This document shows positions 1-7,845 of a stretch of 20,259 bases of DNA, piece after piece. Every line of letters begins with the position of its first letter. Within the stretch, counting starts at the first letter, position 1. A program made the position numbers and the translations under genes. The notes under the pieces are model-generated. The model was not told where the DNA came from. It did no database searches and saw nothing but the letters and a program-made list of their open reading frames with translations. Origin of the DNA: Bacteroides sp. (GTDB lineage: Bacteria; Bacteroidota; Bacteroidia; Bacteroidales; Bacteroidaceae); NCBI GenBank assembly GCA_019414725.1, contig DXLM01000041.1, forward strand, positions 8,864-29,122, written 5' to 3'.

Positions 1-3000
1 GTATCAGCCAATATGATTTGCTGTCTGAAGAAGAATATCTTGATATTATGGATAGTCTTCCAAAAGAAAACCAATATCTGGAAGACAGTGATCCAAATAA
101 GTTCATTGCGAAGATGGGTGCTGAAGCAATTTATGACTTACTCGTTCGTCTGGACTTAGATGCTCTTTCTTATGAATTACGTCATAAAGCTAATAATGAT
201 TCTTCTCAGCAACGTAAGAATGAAGCTTTGAAGCGCTTGCAGGTTGTAGAATCTTTCCGTGCTTCACGTGGCCGTAATAAACCTGAATGGATGATTGTAC
301 GTATTGTTCCGGTTATTCCACCAGAATTACGTCCGTTGGTTCCATTGGATGGAGGTCGTTTTGCAACTTCTGACTTGAATGATTTGTATCGTCGTGTTAT
401 TATTCGTAATAACCGTTTGAAACGTCTGATTGAAATCAAGGCTCCGGAAGTAATCTTACGTAATGAAAAGCGTATGTTGCAGGAAGCTGTTGACTCACTG
501 TTTGACAACTCTCGTAAGTCAAGCGCAGTGAAGACAGATGCCAACCGTCCTTTGAAGTCACTTTCAGATAGCTTAAAAGGTAAGCAAGGACGTTTCCGTC
601 AGAACTTGCTGGGTAAACGTGTTGACTATTCTGCACGTTCAGTAATTGTCGTAGGTCCGGAACTGAAGATGGGTGAATGTGGTATTCCTAAATTGATGGC
701 TGCCGAACTTTACAAACCATTTATCATTCGCAAATTGATAGAACGTGGTATTGTTAAGACTGTCAAGTCTGCAAAGAAAATTGTAGATCGTAAGGAGCCA
801 GTTATTTGGGATATCTTGGAGCATGTAATGAAAGGACATCCTGTATTGCTGAACCGTGCGCCGACTTTGCACCGCTTGGGTATTCAGGCATTCCAGCCTA
901 AGATGATTGAAGGTAAGGCTATTCAGTTGCACCCGTTGGCATGTACTGCGTTCAATGCCGACTTTGATGGTGACCAGATGGCGGTACATTTGCCTTTGAG
1001 TAATGAAGCTGTTCTTGAAGCTCAGATGTTGATGCTTCAATCACATAATATATTGAACCCTGCCAATGGTGCTCCTATCACAGTGCCGGCACAGGATATG
1101 GTTCTTGGTTTGTATTACATTACCAAGTTGCGTAAAGGTGCTAAGGGTGAGGGATTGATTTTCTACGGACCAGAAGAAGCATTGATTGCTTACAATGAAG
1201 GAAAAGTAGATATTCACGCTATCATCAGTGTTGTAACTAACGACCTTGATGAAAATGGTAATATTGTCAAGAAGATGATTAAAGAAACTTCTGTAGGACG
1301 TATTATCGTTAACGAGTTGGTTCCAGATGAATGCGGTTACTTGAATACTATTATTTCTAAGAAATCATTGCGTGATATCATCAGCGATGTTATTAAGACA
1401 GTCGGTGTTGCCCGTGCTTGTGAATTCTTGGATGGTATTAAGAACTTAGGTTATAAGAAAGCTTTCGAAGGTGGTTTGTCATTCAACTTGGGTGATATCA
1501 TTATCCCGAAAGAAAAGGAAGAACTGGTTAAACGTGGTAACGAAGAGGTTGAGCAAATTATGATGAACTATAACATGGGTTTCATCACTGACAACGAACG
1601 TTACAATCAGGTTATTGATACTTGGACACACGTTAACAGCGACTTGTCTGATATCTTGTATAAGACTATTAAGAATGACGATCAAGGATTCAACTCTGTA
1701 TTTATGATGTTGGATTCTGGAGCCCGTGGTTCTAAGGAACAGATCCGTCAGTTGTCTGGTATGCGTGGTTTGATGGCTAAACCTCAGAAAGCAGGTGCTG
1801 AAGGTGCTCAGATTATTGAAAACCCGATTCTTTCTAACTTTAAGGAAGGTTTGTCAGTGTTGGAGTACTTTATTTCTACTCACGGTGCTCGTAAGGGTCT
1901 TGCCGATACTGCGTTGAAAACTGCCGATGCCGGATATTTGACTCGTCGTTTGGTTGACGTTTCTCACGACGTGATTATTAATGAAGAAGACTGTGGAACA
2001 TTGCGTGGTCTGGTTTGTACAGCATTGAAGAATAACGATGAAGTTATTGCAACATTGTATGAACGTATTTTGGGACGTGTTTCTGTACACGATGTAATAC
2101 ATCCTACAACTGGTAAGCTGATAGTAGCTGCTGGTGAAGAAATTACAGAATCAATTGCACAGGAAATCGAAGATTCTCCGATTGAAAGCGTTGAAATCCG
2201 TTCTGTATTGACATGTGAGTCGAAGAAGGGTGTATGTGCTAAGTGTTATGGACGTAACCTTGCTACCAGCCGTATGGTTCAGAAAGGTGAGGCTGTTGGT
2301 GTTATCGCTGCTCAATCAATCGGTGAACCGGGTACTCAGTTGACATTGCGTACATTCCACGCCGGAGGTATCGCCGGTAACATGGCTGCAAATGCAAGTA
2401 TTGTTGCGAAGAACGATGCACGTCTTGAGTTTGAAGAATTGCGTACAGTAGACGCTGTTGAAGAAACAGGTGAAGCAGTTAAAATCGTTGTTGGTCGTTT
2501 GGCTGAAGTTCGTTTCGTGGATGTTAATACAGGTATTATCCTGTCAACACATAACGTTCCTTATGGTTCTAAACTGTATGCATCAGATGGTGAAGTCGTT
2601 GAGAAAGGTAAGCTGATTGCTAAGTGGGACCCGTTCAATGCCGTTATTGTTACAGAAGCTGCAGGTAAGATTGATTTTGAATCTGTAATTGAAAATGTAA
2701 CATATAAGGTAGAATCGGATGAAGCTACAGGTTTGCGTGAAATCATCATTACAGAATCTAAAGATAAGACAAAGATCCCGTCATTGCATATTTTGGATGA
2801 AAATGGTGGTATCATTCGTACATATAACTTGCCGGTAGGTGGTCACGTAGTTGTTGAAGACAAGCAGGTGGTTAAGGCCGGTGATATTTTGGTTAAGATT
2901 CCACGTGCAGTTGGTAAGGCAGGTGATATCACCGGTGGTCTTCCACGTGTAACCGAATTGTTCGAAGCACGTAATCCGTCTAATCCTGCTGTTGTTTCAG

Positions 3001-3833
3001 AAATCGATGGTGAGGTTACGATGGGTAAGATTAAACGTGGTAACCGTGAAATTATCGTCACATCTAAGACAGGCGATGTGAAGAAATACCTTGTGGCTCT
3101 GTCAAAGCAGATCCTTGTTCAGGAAAACGACTATGTACGTGCCGGAACTCCGTTGTCAGATGGTGCTATCACTCCTGCTGATATCTTGGCTATTAAAGGT
3201 CCTACAGCAGTACAGGAGTACATCGTGAACGAAATTCAGGATGTATACCGTCTGCAGGGTGTTAAGATTAACGATAAGCACTTTGAAATTATCGTTCGTC
3301 AGATGATGCGTAAAGTTCAGATTGATGAGCCGGGAGATACTCGTTTCTTGGAACAGCAGGTTGTAGACCGTTTGGAATTTAACGAGGAAAACGACCGTAT
3401 CTGGGGTAAGAAAGTTGTTGTTGATGCTGGTGATTCTCAGAACTTGCAGCCGGGACAGATTGTTACAGCTCGTAAGTTGCGTGATGAAAACAGTATGCTG
3501 AAGCGTCGTGACTTAAAACCAGTGGAAGTACGCGATGCTGTTCCTGCTACATCAACTCAGATTTTGCAAGGTATTACACGTGCTGCATTGCAAACATCAA
3601 GCTTTATGTCGGCTGCATCATTCCAGGAAACTACTAAAGTTTTGAACGAAGCGGCAATTAACGGTAAAGTTGATAAACTGGAAGGTATGAAGGAAAACGT
3701 TATCTGCGGTCACTTGATACCTGCCGGAACTGGTCAGCGTGAATACGAAAAGATTATTGTTGGCTCAAAAGAAGAGTATGACAGAATTTTGGCAAATCGT
3801 AAGAACGTACTTGATTATAGTGAAGTAGAATAA
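1..3833 (+). CDS. rpoC: DNA-directed RNA polymerase subunit beta' (5'-truncated by window edge)
   Basis: Encodes the beta' subunit, which with beta forms the catalytic cleft of RNA polymerase. The reading frame is already open at base 3, and 1,276 codons are visible. The family is usually about 1,400-1,430 residues in this group, so roughly 150 N-terminal residues, including the first zinc site, lie outside the window. The Mg2+-binding motif NADFDGD is at 954-974. The bridge helix (around LDSGARGSKEQIRQLSG) lies near 1710-1765. The trigger loop begins with GEAVGVIAAQSIGEPGTQ at 2286. The second zinc site has Cys codons at 1992, 2214, 2235 and 2244 (C...C-x6-C-x2-C). Between the trigger-loop halves (about 2370-2930) is a long insertion resembling the SI3 insertion of E. 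coli beta', after which the chain resumes at DITGGLPRV. Stop TAA at 3831-3833 is followed at once by a terminator. Identification is secure. Confidence 0.98.
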   Translation, partial: ISQYDLLSEEEYLDIMDSLPKENQYLEDSDPNKFIAKMGAEAIYDLLVRLDLDALSYELRHKANNDSSQQRKNEALKRLQVVESFRASRGRNKPEWMIVRIVPVIPPELRPLVPLDGGRFATSDLNDLYRRVIIRNNRLKRLIEIKAPEVILRNEKRMLQEAVDSLFDNSRKSSAVKTDANRPLKSLSDSLKGKQGRFRQNLLGKRVDYSARSVIVVGPELKMGECGIPKLMAAELYKPFIIRKLIERGIVKTVKSAKKIVDRKEPVIWDILEHVMKGHPVLLNRAPTLHRLGIQAFQPKMIEGKAIQLHPLACTAFNADFDGDQMAVHLPLSNEAVLEAQMLMLQSHNILNPANGAPITVPAQDMVLGLYYITKLRKGAKGEGLIFYGPEEALIAYNEGKVDIHAIISVVTNDLDENGNIVKKMIKETSVGRIIVNELVPDECGYLNTIISKKSLRDIISDVIKTVGVARACEFLDGIKNLGYKKAFEGGLSFNLGDIIIPKEKEELVKRGNEEVEQIMMNYNMGFITDNERYNQVIDTWTHVNSDLSDILYKTIKNDDQGFNSVFMMLDSGARGSKEQIRQLSGMRGLMAKPQKAGAEGAQIIENPILSNFKEGLSVLEYFISTHGARKGLADTALKTADAGYLTRRLVDVSHDVIINEEDCGTLRGLVCTALKNNDEVIATLYERILGRVSVHDVIHPTTGKLIVAAGEEITESIAQEIEDSPIESVEIRSVLTCESKKGVCAKCYGRNLATSRMVQKGEAVGVIAAQSIGEPGTQLTLRTFHAGGIAGNMAANASIVAKNDARLEFEELRTVDAVEETGEAVKIVVGRLAEVRFVDVNTGIILSTHNVPYGSKLYASDGEVVEKGKLIAKWDPFNAVIVTEAAGKIDFESVIENVTYKVESDEATGLREIIITESKDKTKIPSLHILDENGGIIRTYNLPVGGHVVVEDKQVVKAGDILVKIPRAVGKAGDITGGLPRVTELFEARNPSNPAVVSEIDGEVTMGKIKRGNREIIVTSKTGDVKKYLVALSKQILVQENDYVRAGTPLSDGAITPADILAIKGPTAVQEYIVNEIQDVYRLQGVKINDKHFEIIVRQMMRKVQIDEPGDTRFLEQQVVDRLEFNEENDRIWGKKVVVDAGDSQNLQPGQIVTARKLRDENSMLKRRDLKPVEVRDAVPATSTQILQGITRAALQTSSFMSAASFQETTKVLNEAAINGKVDKLEGMKENVICGHLIPAGTGQREYEKIIVGSKEEYDRILANRKNVLDYSEVE

Positions 3834-3853
3834 TACTTTAATCTTATACATAT

Positions 3854-3888
3854 AAGGAGCTGTGTCATGAAGAATGGCACAGCTCCTT
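3854..3888 (+). terminator. Intrinsic terminator after rpoC
   Basis: A 15-bp stem (3854-3868 with 3874-3888, one G-T wobble) closes a 5-nt loop GAAGA and runs into TTTTGTATTTAT. It begins 21 nt after the rpoC stop and separates rpoC from the next gene. Confidence 0.9.
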
Positions 3889-3998
3889 TTGTATTTATAT
3901 CAATCATAAATCGAAAATCTCAACTTATATTTTCCCTTTAATAGCTTCGTTGAATTTGCCAAAAAGTGAAATTGGCTATTGAAATTTTTACTTAACTG

Positions 3999-4029
3999 TT
4001 CGGATGATTCAACTTTTTCCCTACATTTG
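3999..4029 (+). promoter_or_regulatory. Bacteroides-type promoter for the DUF3467 gene
   Basis: The -7 element TACATTTG (4022-4029) fits TAnnTTTG exactly. TTCG at 3999-4002 sits exactly 19 nt upstream as a 3-of-4 match to the -33 TTTG. This predicts a transcript start near 4035, about 35 nt before the ATG at 4071. The 236-nt gap from rpoC otherwise holds only the terminator and A/T-rich sequence with short weak inverted repeats (for example GCCAA/TTGGC near 3958-3976). Confidence 0.65.
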
Positions 4030-4070
4030 TGGCGTTAATATAAAAATTGAAATGTAAAAACTAAGTTATT

Positions 4071-4397
4071 ATGGAAAACGAAAACAAAAATAATCAGCTT
4101 CAGATAGAGCTGAAAGAAGAAGTTGCTCAAGGAACTTATGCTAATCTTGCTATAATTACTCATTCTACTTCTGAGTTTATTGTAGATTTTGTTCGTATTA
4201 TGCCGGGCTTGCCAAAGGCTGGAGTACAATCGCGTATTGTGATGACTCCTGAACATGCAAAACGATTAATGTATGCATTGCAGGATAATGTTGCAAAGTA
4301 CGAGCATAATTTTGGTCCAATACGTATGCCGGAAGAACAGGGAAACGGTAGTAAAACCTTTGTTCCTCCATTGAGTGATTTTAAGGGAGAAGCTTAA
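4071..4397 (+). CDS. DUF3467 family protein, function unknown
   Basis: A 108-aa protein recognised as DUF3467 from its pattern: an acidic/Asn-rich start, YANLAIITHSTSEFIVDF (residues about 23-40), then RIVMTPEHAKRL and YEHNFGPI toward the C-terminus. No signal peptide, membrane segment, Cys cluster or catalytic motif is visible, so a small soluble cytosolic protein is likely. There is no SD; the start context is A/T-rich (AAGTTATTATG). The gene stands alone: the rpoC terminator and its own promoter lie upstream, and a perfect terminator follows 25 nt after its stop. Its place between rpoC and rpsL hints at a housekeeping role, but that is inference; I know of no assigned biochemical function. 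Family call is fairly sure, function unknown. Confidence 0.85.
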   Translation: MENENKNNQLQIELKEEVAQGTYANLAIITHSTSEFIVDFVRIMPGLPKAGVQSRIVMTPEHAKRLMYALQDNVAKYEHNFGPIRMPEEQGNGSKTFVPPLSDFKGEA

Positions 4398-4422
4398 AAA
4401 AATATAAAAACATAGCTTTATG

Positions 4423-4461
4423 GCCCATTTTCCGACTTTTTTCGGAAAATGGGCTTTTTTT
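4423..4461 (+). terminator. Intrinsic terminator after the DUF3467 gene
   Basis: A perfect 13-bp stem (4423-4435 with 4442-4454, starting GCCCATTTTCCGA) with loop CTTTTT is followed by seven T (4455-4461). It insulates the str promoter, whose -33 box starts 13 nt downstream. Confidence 0.95.
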
Positions 4462-4473
4462 ATTTTAAAACAG

Positions 4474-4504
4474 TTTGTCTATTAAAAAGTTATTTGTAAT
4501 TTTG
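4474..4504 (+). promoter_or_regulatory. Near-consensus promoter of the str/ribosomal protein cluster
   Basis: TTTG (4474-4477), exactly 19 nt, then TAATTTTG (4497-4504): a full match to the Bacteroides sigma-ABfr consensus TTTG-N19-TAnnTTTG. Transcription should begin around 4508-4512, giving a leader of about 70 nt before rpsL. The leader starts with a small hairpin, CGAAA (4510-4514) paired with TTTCG (4522-4526), then becomes A-rich without an SD. Strength fits a highly expressed ribosomal protein cluster. Confidence 0.85.
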
Positions 4505-4580
4505 CAGCCCGAAATGTATAGTTTCGACTAGGATTGGAAAAACAATAAACAATATATATAATAATTAAAATCAAAACAAA

Positions 4581-4985
4581 ATGCCTACTATTCAACAGTT
4601 AGTAAGAAAAGGAAGAACGGTTTTGGTTGAGAAGAGTAAATCACCTGCATTGGACTCATGCCCTCAGAGACGTGGCGTTTGTGTACGTGTTTATACTACA
4701 ACTCCGAAAAAGCCGAACTCAGCAATGCGTAAAGTTGCTCGTGTGCGTTTGACAAACTCTAAGGAAGTGAACTCTTACATTCCGGGAGAAGGACATAACT
4801 TGCAGGAACACTCAATCGTATTGGTTCGTGGTGGTCGTGTGAAAGACCTTCCAGGTGTACGTTATCATATTGTTCGTGGAACATTGGATACAGCAGGTGT
4901 TGCTGGTCGTACACAGAGACGTTCTAAATATGGTGCTAAGCGCCCGAAACCAGGACAGGCTCCAGCAGGAAAGGGTAAGAAATAA
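4581..4985 (+). CDS. rpsL: 30S ribosomal protein S12 (uS12)
   Basis: A 134-aa S12, the decoding-centre protein of the 30S subunit. The conserved loop TTTPKKPNSAMRK has Lys43, and GGRVKDLPGVRYH has Lys88; these are the residues whose substitution classically gives streptomycin resistance, and both are wild type. Asp89 is the residue methylthiolated by RimO in E. coli. A basic C-terminal tail (KPGQAPAGKGKK) makes it about 10 residues longer than E. coli S12. First gene after the promoter at 4474-4504. The start has no SD; ATCAAAACAAA directly precedes ATG, very like the rpsG start. A structured 146-nt spacer follows before rpsG. Confidence 0.99.
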   Translation: MPTIQQLVRKGRTVLVEKSKSPALDSCPQRRGVCVRVYTTTPKKPNSAMRKVARVRLTNSKEVNSYIPGEGHNLQEHSIVLVRGGRVKDLPGVRYHIVRGTLDTAGVAGRTQRRSKYGAKRPKPGQAPAGKGKK

Positions 4986-5030
4986 TTCGTAGCTGAGTAC
5001 AATCCTTAGTAAAAAACTTTATTAATTCGT

Positions 5031-5114
5031 TTTGGTTTGTTGGAAAAGCTTTAAGGTTGAGTAAATGCTTCAGAGGAGGCGTTGAAGAAAACAGAGATGC
5101 AGCCCCAAACTAAA
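5031..5114 (+). promoter_or_regulatory. Structured rpsL-rpsG spacer, candidate S7 regulatory element
   Basis: The spacer is 146 nt (4986-5131), long for this cluster. TTTGGTTTG (5031-5039) can pair with CAAACTAAA (5106-5114), nine pairs with one wobble. After a two-base bulge, GG 5042-5043 pairs with CC 5104-5105. Inside, CTTCAG (5068-5073) pairs with TTGAAG (5082-5087) around an 8-nt loop AGGAGGCG. In E. coli, S7 represses its own operon by binding the S12-S7 intercistronic region. Equal position and a folded spacer suggest a similar element here, but the function is inference. Confidence 0.45.
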
Positions 5115-5131
5115 CATTATTATCAAACAAA

Positions 5132-5608
5132 ATGAGAAAAGCAAAACCAAAAAAACGTGTGATCCTTCCGGATCCAGTATTTAATGATCAGAAGGTTTCT
5201 AAATTCGTAAACCATCTGATGTATGATGGAAAGAAGAATACTTCTTACGAAATCTTCTACAATGCATTGAAGACAGTTGAAACAAAGCTTCCAGGTGAAG
5301 AAACTTCAGCTTTGGAAGTTTGGAAAAAAGCTCTAGATAATGTAACTCCGCAGCTGGAAGTTAAGTCTCGCCGTATTGGTGGTGCAACTTTCCAGGTTCC
5401 TACAGAAATTCGTCCTGACCGTAAAGAGTCAATCTCTATGAAGAATTTGATTGCTTTTGCCCGTAAACGTGGTGGCAAGTCAATGGCTGATAAATTGGCA
5501 GCTGAAATTCTTGATGCATATAACGAGCAGGGTGGTGCTTTCAAACGTAAAGAAGATATGCACCGTATGGCTGAAGCTAACCGTGCTTTTGCTCACTTCA
5601 GATTCTAA
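5132..5608 (+). CDS. rpsG: 30S ribosomal protein S7 (uS7)
   Basis: A 158-aa S7 (E. coli about 156-179 by strain), the primary assembly protein that nucleates the 3' major domain of 16S rRNA and lines the E/P-site side of the 30S head. The N-terminus MRKAKPKKRVILPDPVF and the central VKSRRIGGATFQVPTEIRP (from residue 77, the beta-hairpin) are diagnostic. The basic C-terminal region ends EANRAFAHFRF. The start lacks an SD and is preceded by ATCAAACAAA. The ATG overlaps the stop of a tiny upstream frame as ATGA (see findings). In E. coli, S7 is the feedback regulator of the str operon; the spacer before this gene may serve that role here. Confidence 0.99.
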   Translation: MRKAKPKKRVILPDPVFNDQKVSKFVNHLMYDGKKNTSYEIFYNALKTVETKLPGEETSALEVWKKALDNVTPQLEVKSRRIGGATFQVPTEIRPDRKESISMKNLIAFARKRGGKSMADKLAAEILDAYNEQGGAFKRKEDMHRMAEANRAFAHFRF

Positions 5609-5637
5609 TCAAGTATTAATTTTAACTAGGAAATAAA

Positions 5638-7755
5638 ATGGCTAAACATGATTTGCATTTGACCCGTAACATCGGTATCATGGCGCACATCGATGCTGGT
5701 AAGACAACTACTTCTGAACGTATCTTGTTTTACACTGGTCTGACTCACAAAATTGGTGAGGTGCACGATGGTGCTGCTACTATGGACTGGATGGAGCAGG
5801 AGCAGGAACGTGGTATCACTATTACTTCAGCTGCTACCACTACTTACTGGAACTATGCAGGTAATAAGTATAAAATTAACTTGATTGACACTCCGGGACA
5901 CGTAGACTTTACTGCTGAGGTTGAACGTTCATTGCGTGTATTGGATGGCGCTGTTGCTGCATATTGTGCAGTTGGTGGTGTTGAACCGCAGTCTGAAACT
6001 GTATGGCGTCAGGCTGATAAGTATAATGTTCCTCGTATCGGTTACGTTAATAAAATGGACCGTTCTGGTGCAGACTTCTTTGAAGTTGTACGTCAGATGA
6101 AGGATGTTTTAGGTGCTAATCCATGTCCGGTAGTTATCCCTATTGGTTCTGAAGAAAACTTTAAGGGTGTAGTTGACTTGGTTAAGATGAAAGCTATCTT
6201 GTGGCACGATGAAACAATGGGTGCTGATTATGATGTAGAAGAAATTCCTGCAAACTTGGTTGATGAAGCACAGGAATGGAGAGACAAGATGCTTGAAAAG
6301 GTTGCTGAGTTCGACGAAGCTTTGATGGAAAAGTATTTTGATGATCCTTCTACTATTACAGAGGAAGAAATCATGCGTGCATTGCGTGCTGGAACATTGA
6401 AGATGGAAATCGTTCCAATGCTGTGTGGCTCTTCATTCAAGAACAAGGGTGTACAGACTTTGCTGGATTATGTATGTGCTTTCTTGCCTTCTCCATTGGA
6501 TACTCCAAATATTATAGGTACTAACCCATCTACTGGAGCTGAAGAAGATCGTAAGCCAGATGAAGATGAAAAGACTTCTGCTTTGGCGTTCAAGATTGCT
6601 ACTGACCCATATGTAGGTCGTCTGACTTTCTTCCGTGTATATTCTGGTAAGGTTGAAGCAGGTTCTTATATCTTCAACTCTCGTTCAGGAAAGAAAGAAC
6701 GCGTTTCACGTTTGTTCCAGATGCACTCAAATAAACAGAATCCTGTTGAAGTAATTAGTGCTGGTGATATTGGTGCTGGTGTAGGTTTCAAGGATATTCG
6801 TACTGGTGATACATTGTGTGATGAAACAGCTCCGATCGTTCTTGAATCTATGGACTTCCCAGAACCTGTAATCGGTATCGCAGTAGAGCCTAAGACTCAG
6901 AAAGACTTGGATAAATTGTCTAACGGTTTGGCTAAGTTGGCTGAAGAAGACCCGACATTTACAGTAAAAACTGATGAACAGACAGGTCAGACAGTTATCT
7001 CTGGTATGGGTGAGCTTCACTTGGATATCATTATCGATCGTTTGAAACGTGAATTCAAAGTAGAATGTAACCAGGGTCGTCCTCAGGTTAACTACAAGGA
7101 AGCTATTACTAAGACTGTTGAATTGCGTGAAGTTTATAAGAAGCAGTCTGGTGGTCGTGGTAAGTTTGCTGATATCATTGTGACAATCGGTCCGGTTGAT
7201 GAAGACTTCAAACAAGGTGGATTGCAATTTATCGATGAAGTTAAAGGTGGTAACGTGCCTAAGGAATTTATCCCTTCTGTACAGAAAGGTTTCCAGACTG
7301 CTATGAAGAATGGTGTGTTGGCAGGATTCCCTCTTGACTCATTGAAGGTTGTATTGAAAGATGGTTCATTCCACCCGGTTGACTCTGACCAGTTGTCTTT
7401 CGAAATCTGTGCTATTCAGGCTTATAAGAATGCTTGCGCTAAGGCAGGTCCTGTATTGATGGAACCTATCATGAAGTTGGAAGTTGTTACTCCTGAAGAA
7501 AACATGGGTGACGTTATCGGTGACTTGAATAAGCGTCGTGGTCAGGTTGAAGGAATGGAAACTAGCCGTTCTGGTGCTCGTATCGTGAAGGCTATGGTTC
7601 CGCTGGCAGAAATGTTTGGTTACGTAACAGCTTTGCGTACTATCACTTCTGGTCGTGCAACTTCTTCAATGACTTATGATCACCATGCTCAGGTATCAAG
7701 CTCTATCGCTAAGACTGTATTGGAAGAAGTTAAAGGTCGCGTAGATTTGGTATAA
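5638..7755 (+). CDS. fusA: Elongation factor G
   Basis: A 705-aa translocase GTPase (E. coli 704) that moves tRNAs and mRNA after peptide bond formation and, with RRF, splits ribosomes. All G motifs are intact: P-loop AHIDAGKTT (residues 16-24), RGITI in switch I (58-62), DTPGH (84-88, catalytic His88), NKMD (138-141) and GSS (264-266). Domains II-V follow at the usual length. A complete GTPase centre makes this the canonical EF-G; the starvation paralogue EF-G2 described in Bacteroides lies elsewhere. It follows rpsG by 29 nt; AGGA eight bases before ATG is at most a weak SD. Unlike the E. coli str operon, no tuf follows; the S10 cluster starts 90 nt later. Confidence 0.99.
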   Translation: MAKHDLHLTRNIGIMAHIDAGKTTTSERILFYTGLTHKIGEVHDGAATMDWMEQEQERGITITSAATTTYWNYAGNKYKINLIDTPGHVDFTAEVERSLRVLDGAVAAYCAVGGVEPQSETVWRQADKYNVPRIGYVNKMDRSGADFFEVVRQMKDVLGANPCPVVIPIGSEENFKGVVDLVKMKAILWHDETMGADYDVEEIPANLVDEAQEWRDKMLEKVAEFDEALMEKYFDDPSTITEEEIMRALRAGTLKMEIVPMLCGSSFKNKGVQTLLDYVCAFLPSPLDTPNIIGTNPSTGAEEDRKPDEDEKTSALAFKIATDPYVGRLTFFRVYSGKVEAGSYIFNSRSGKKERVSRLFQMHSNKQNPVEVISAGDIGAGVGFKDIRTGDTLCDETAPIVLESMDFPEPVIGIAVEPKTQKDLDKLSNGLAKLAEEDPTFTVKTDEQTGQTVISGMGELHLDIIIDRLKREFKVECNQGRPQVNYKEAITKTVELREVYKKQSGGRGKFADIIVTIGPVDEDFKQGGLQFIDEVKGGNVPKEFIPSVQKGFQTAMKNGVLAGFPLDSLKVVLKDGSFHPVDSDQLSFEICAIQAYKNACAKAGPVLMEPIMKLEVVTPEENMGDVIGDLNKRRGQVEGMETSRSGARIVKAMVPLAEMFGYVTALRTITSGRATSSMTYDHHAQVSSSIAKTVLEEVKGRVDLV
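7719..7749 (+). promoter_or_regulatory. Candidate internal promoter in the fusA tail for the S10 cluster
   Basis: TAGATTTG (7742-7749) matches the -7 consensus TAnnTTTG, and ATTG (7719-7722) lies exactly 19 nt upstream as a 3-of-4 match to TTTG. A start near 7755 would give rpsJ a leader of about 90 nt containing the hairpin at 7768-7813. The match lies within coding sequence and could be chance. Confidence 0.4.
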
Positions 7756-7767
7756 TCAGAAATAACT

Positions 7768-7813
7768 TGAAGCTGATGAGGGCTAGCGAATGACTCTTAG
7801 CCCTCATGCTTCA
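7768..7813 (+). promoter_or_regulatory. Strong leader hairpin between fusA and rpsJ
   Basis: The upper stem has ten perfect pairs: ATGAGGGCTA (7776-7785) with TAGCCCTCAT (7798-7807), loop of 12 nt. The lower stem TGAAGC (7768-7773) pairs with GCTTCA (7808-7813) after a two-base bulge (TG 7774-7775). The 3' side runs into CCTTAAAAATAATAATT, with no U-tract, so it is not a standard intrinsic terminator. It occupies the leader position of the S10 cluster, where r-protein feedback (L4 in E. coli) or RNA processing would act. Confidence 0.6.
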
Positions 7814-7845
7814 CCTTAAAAATAATAATTAATTAACTATTACTA

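Noticed and set aside
639..1040. 133-codon minus-strand frame inside rpoC
   Set aside because: Antisense shadow of conserved beta' sequence, including the NADFDGD region; no independent support.
2370..2930. Long insertion in rpoC between the trigger-loop halves, at first sight a novel domain
   Set aside because: It aligns in character with the SI3 insertion of E. coli beta' (for example VPYG...DGE...WDP and DITGGLPRV), which is known and widespread.
4581..4985. Possible streptomycin-resistance allele of rpsL
   Set aside because: Lys43 and Lys88 are both wild type, with no change in the PKKPNS or GGRVKDLPG loops.
5451..5636. Plus-strand out-of-frame ORF overlapping the end of rpsG
   Set aside because: A +1-frame shadow of rpsG with no family resemblance; rpsG itself is complete.
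6727..7227. 166-codon open frame on the minus strand inside fusA
   Set aside because: It lies wholly antisense to an intact, highly conserved fusA, has no promoter or recognisable domain, and shows the Thr/Ser/Asn-rich composition expected from antisense of biased codons. The same holds for the other minus-strand frames in rpoC, rplC, rplP and elsewhere.
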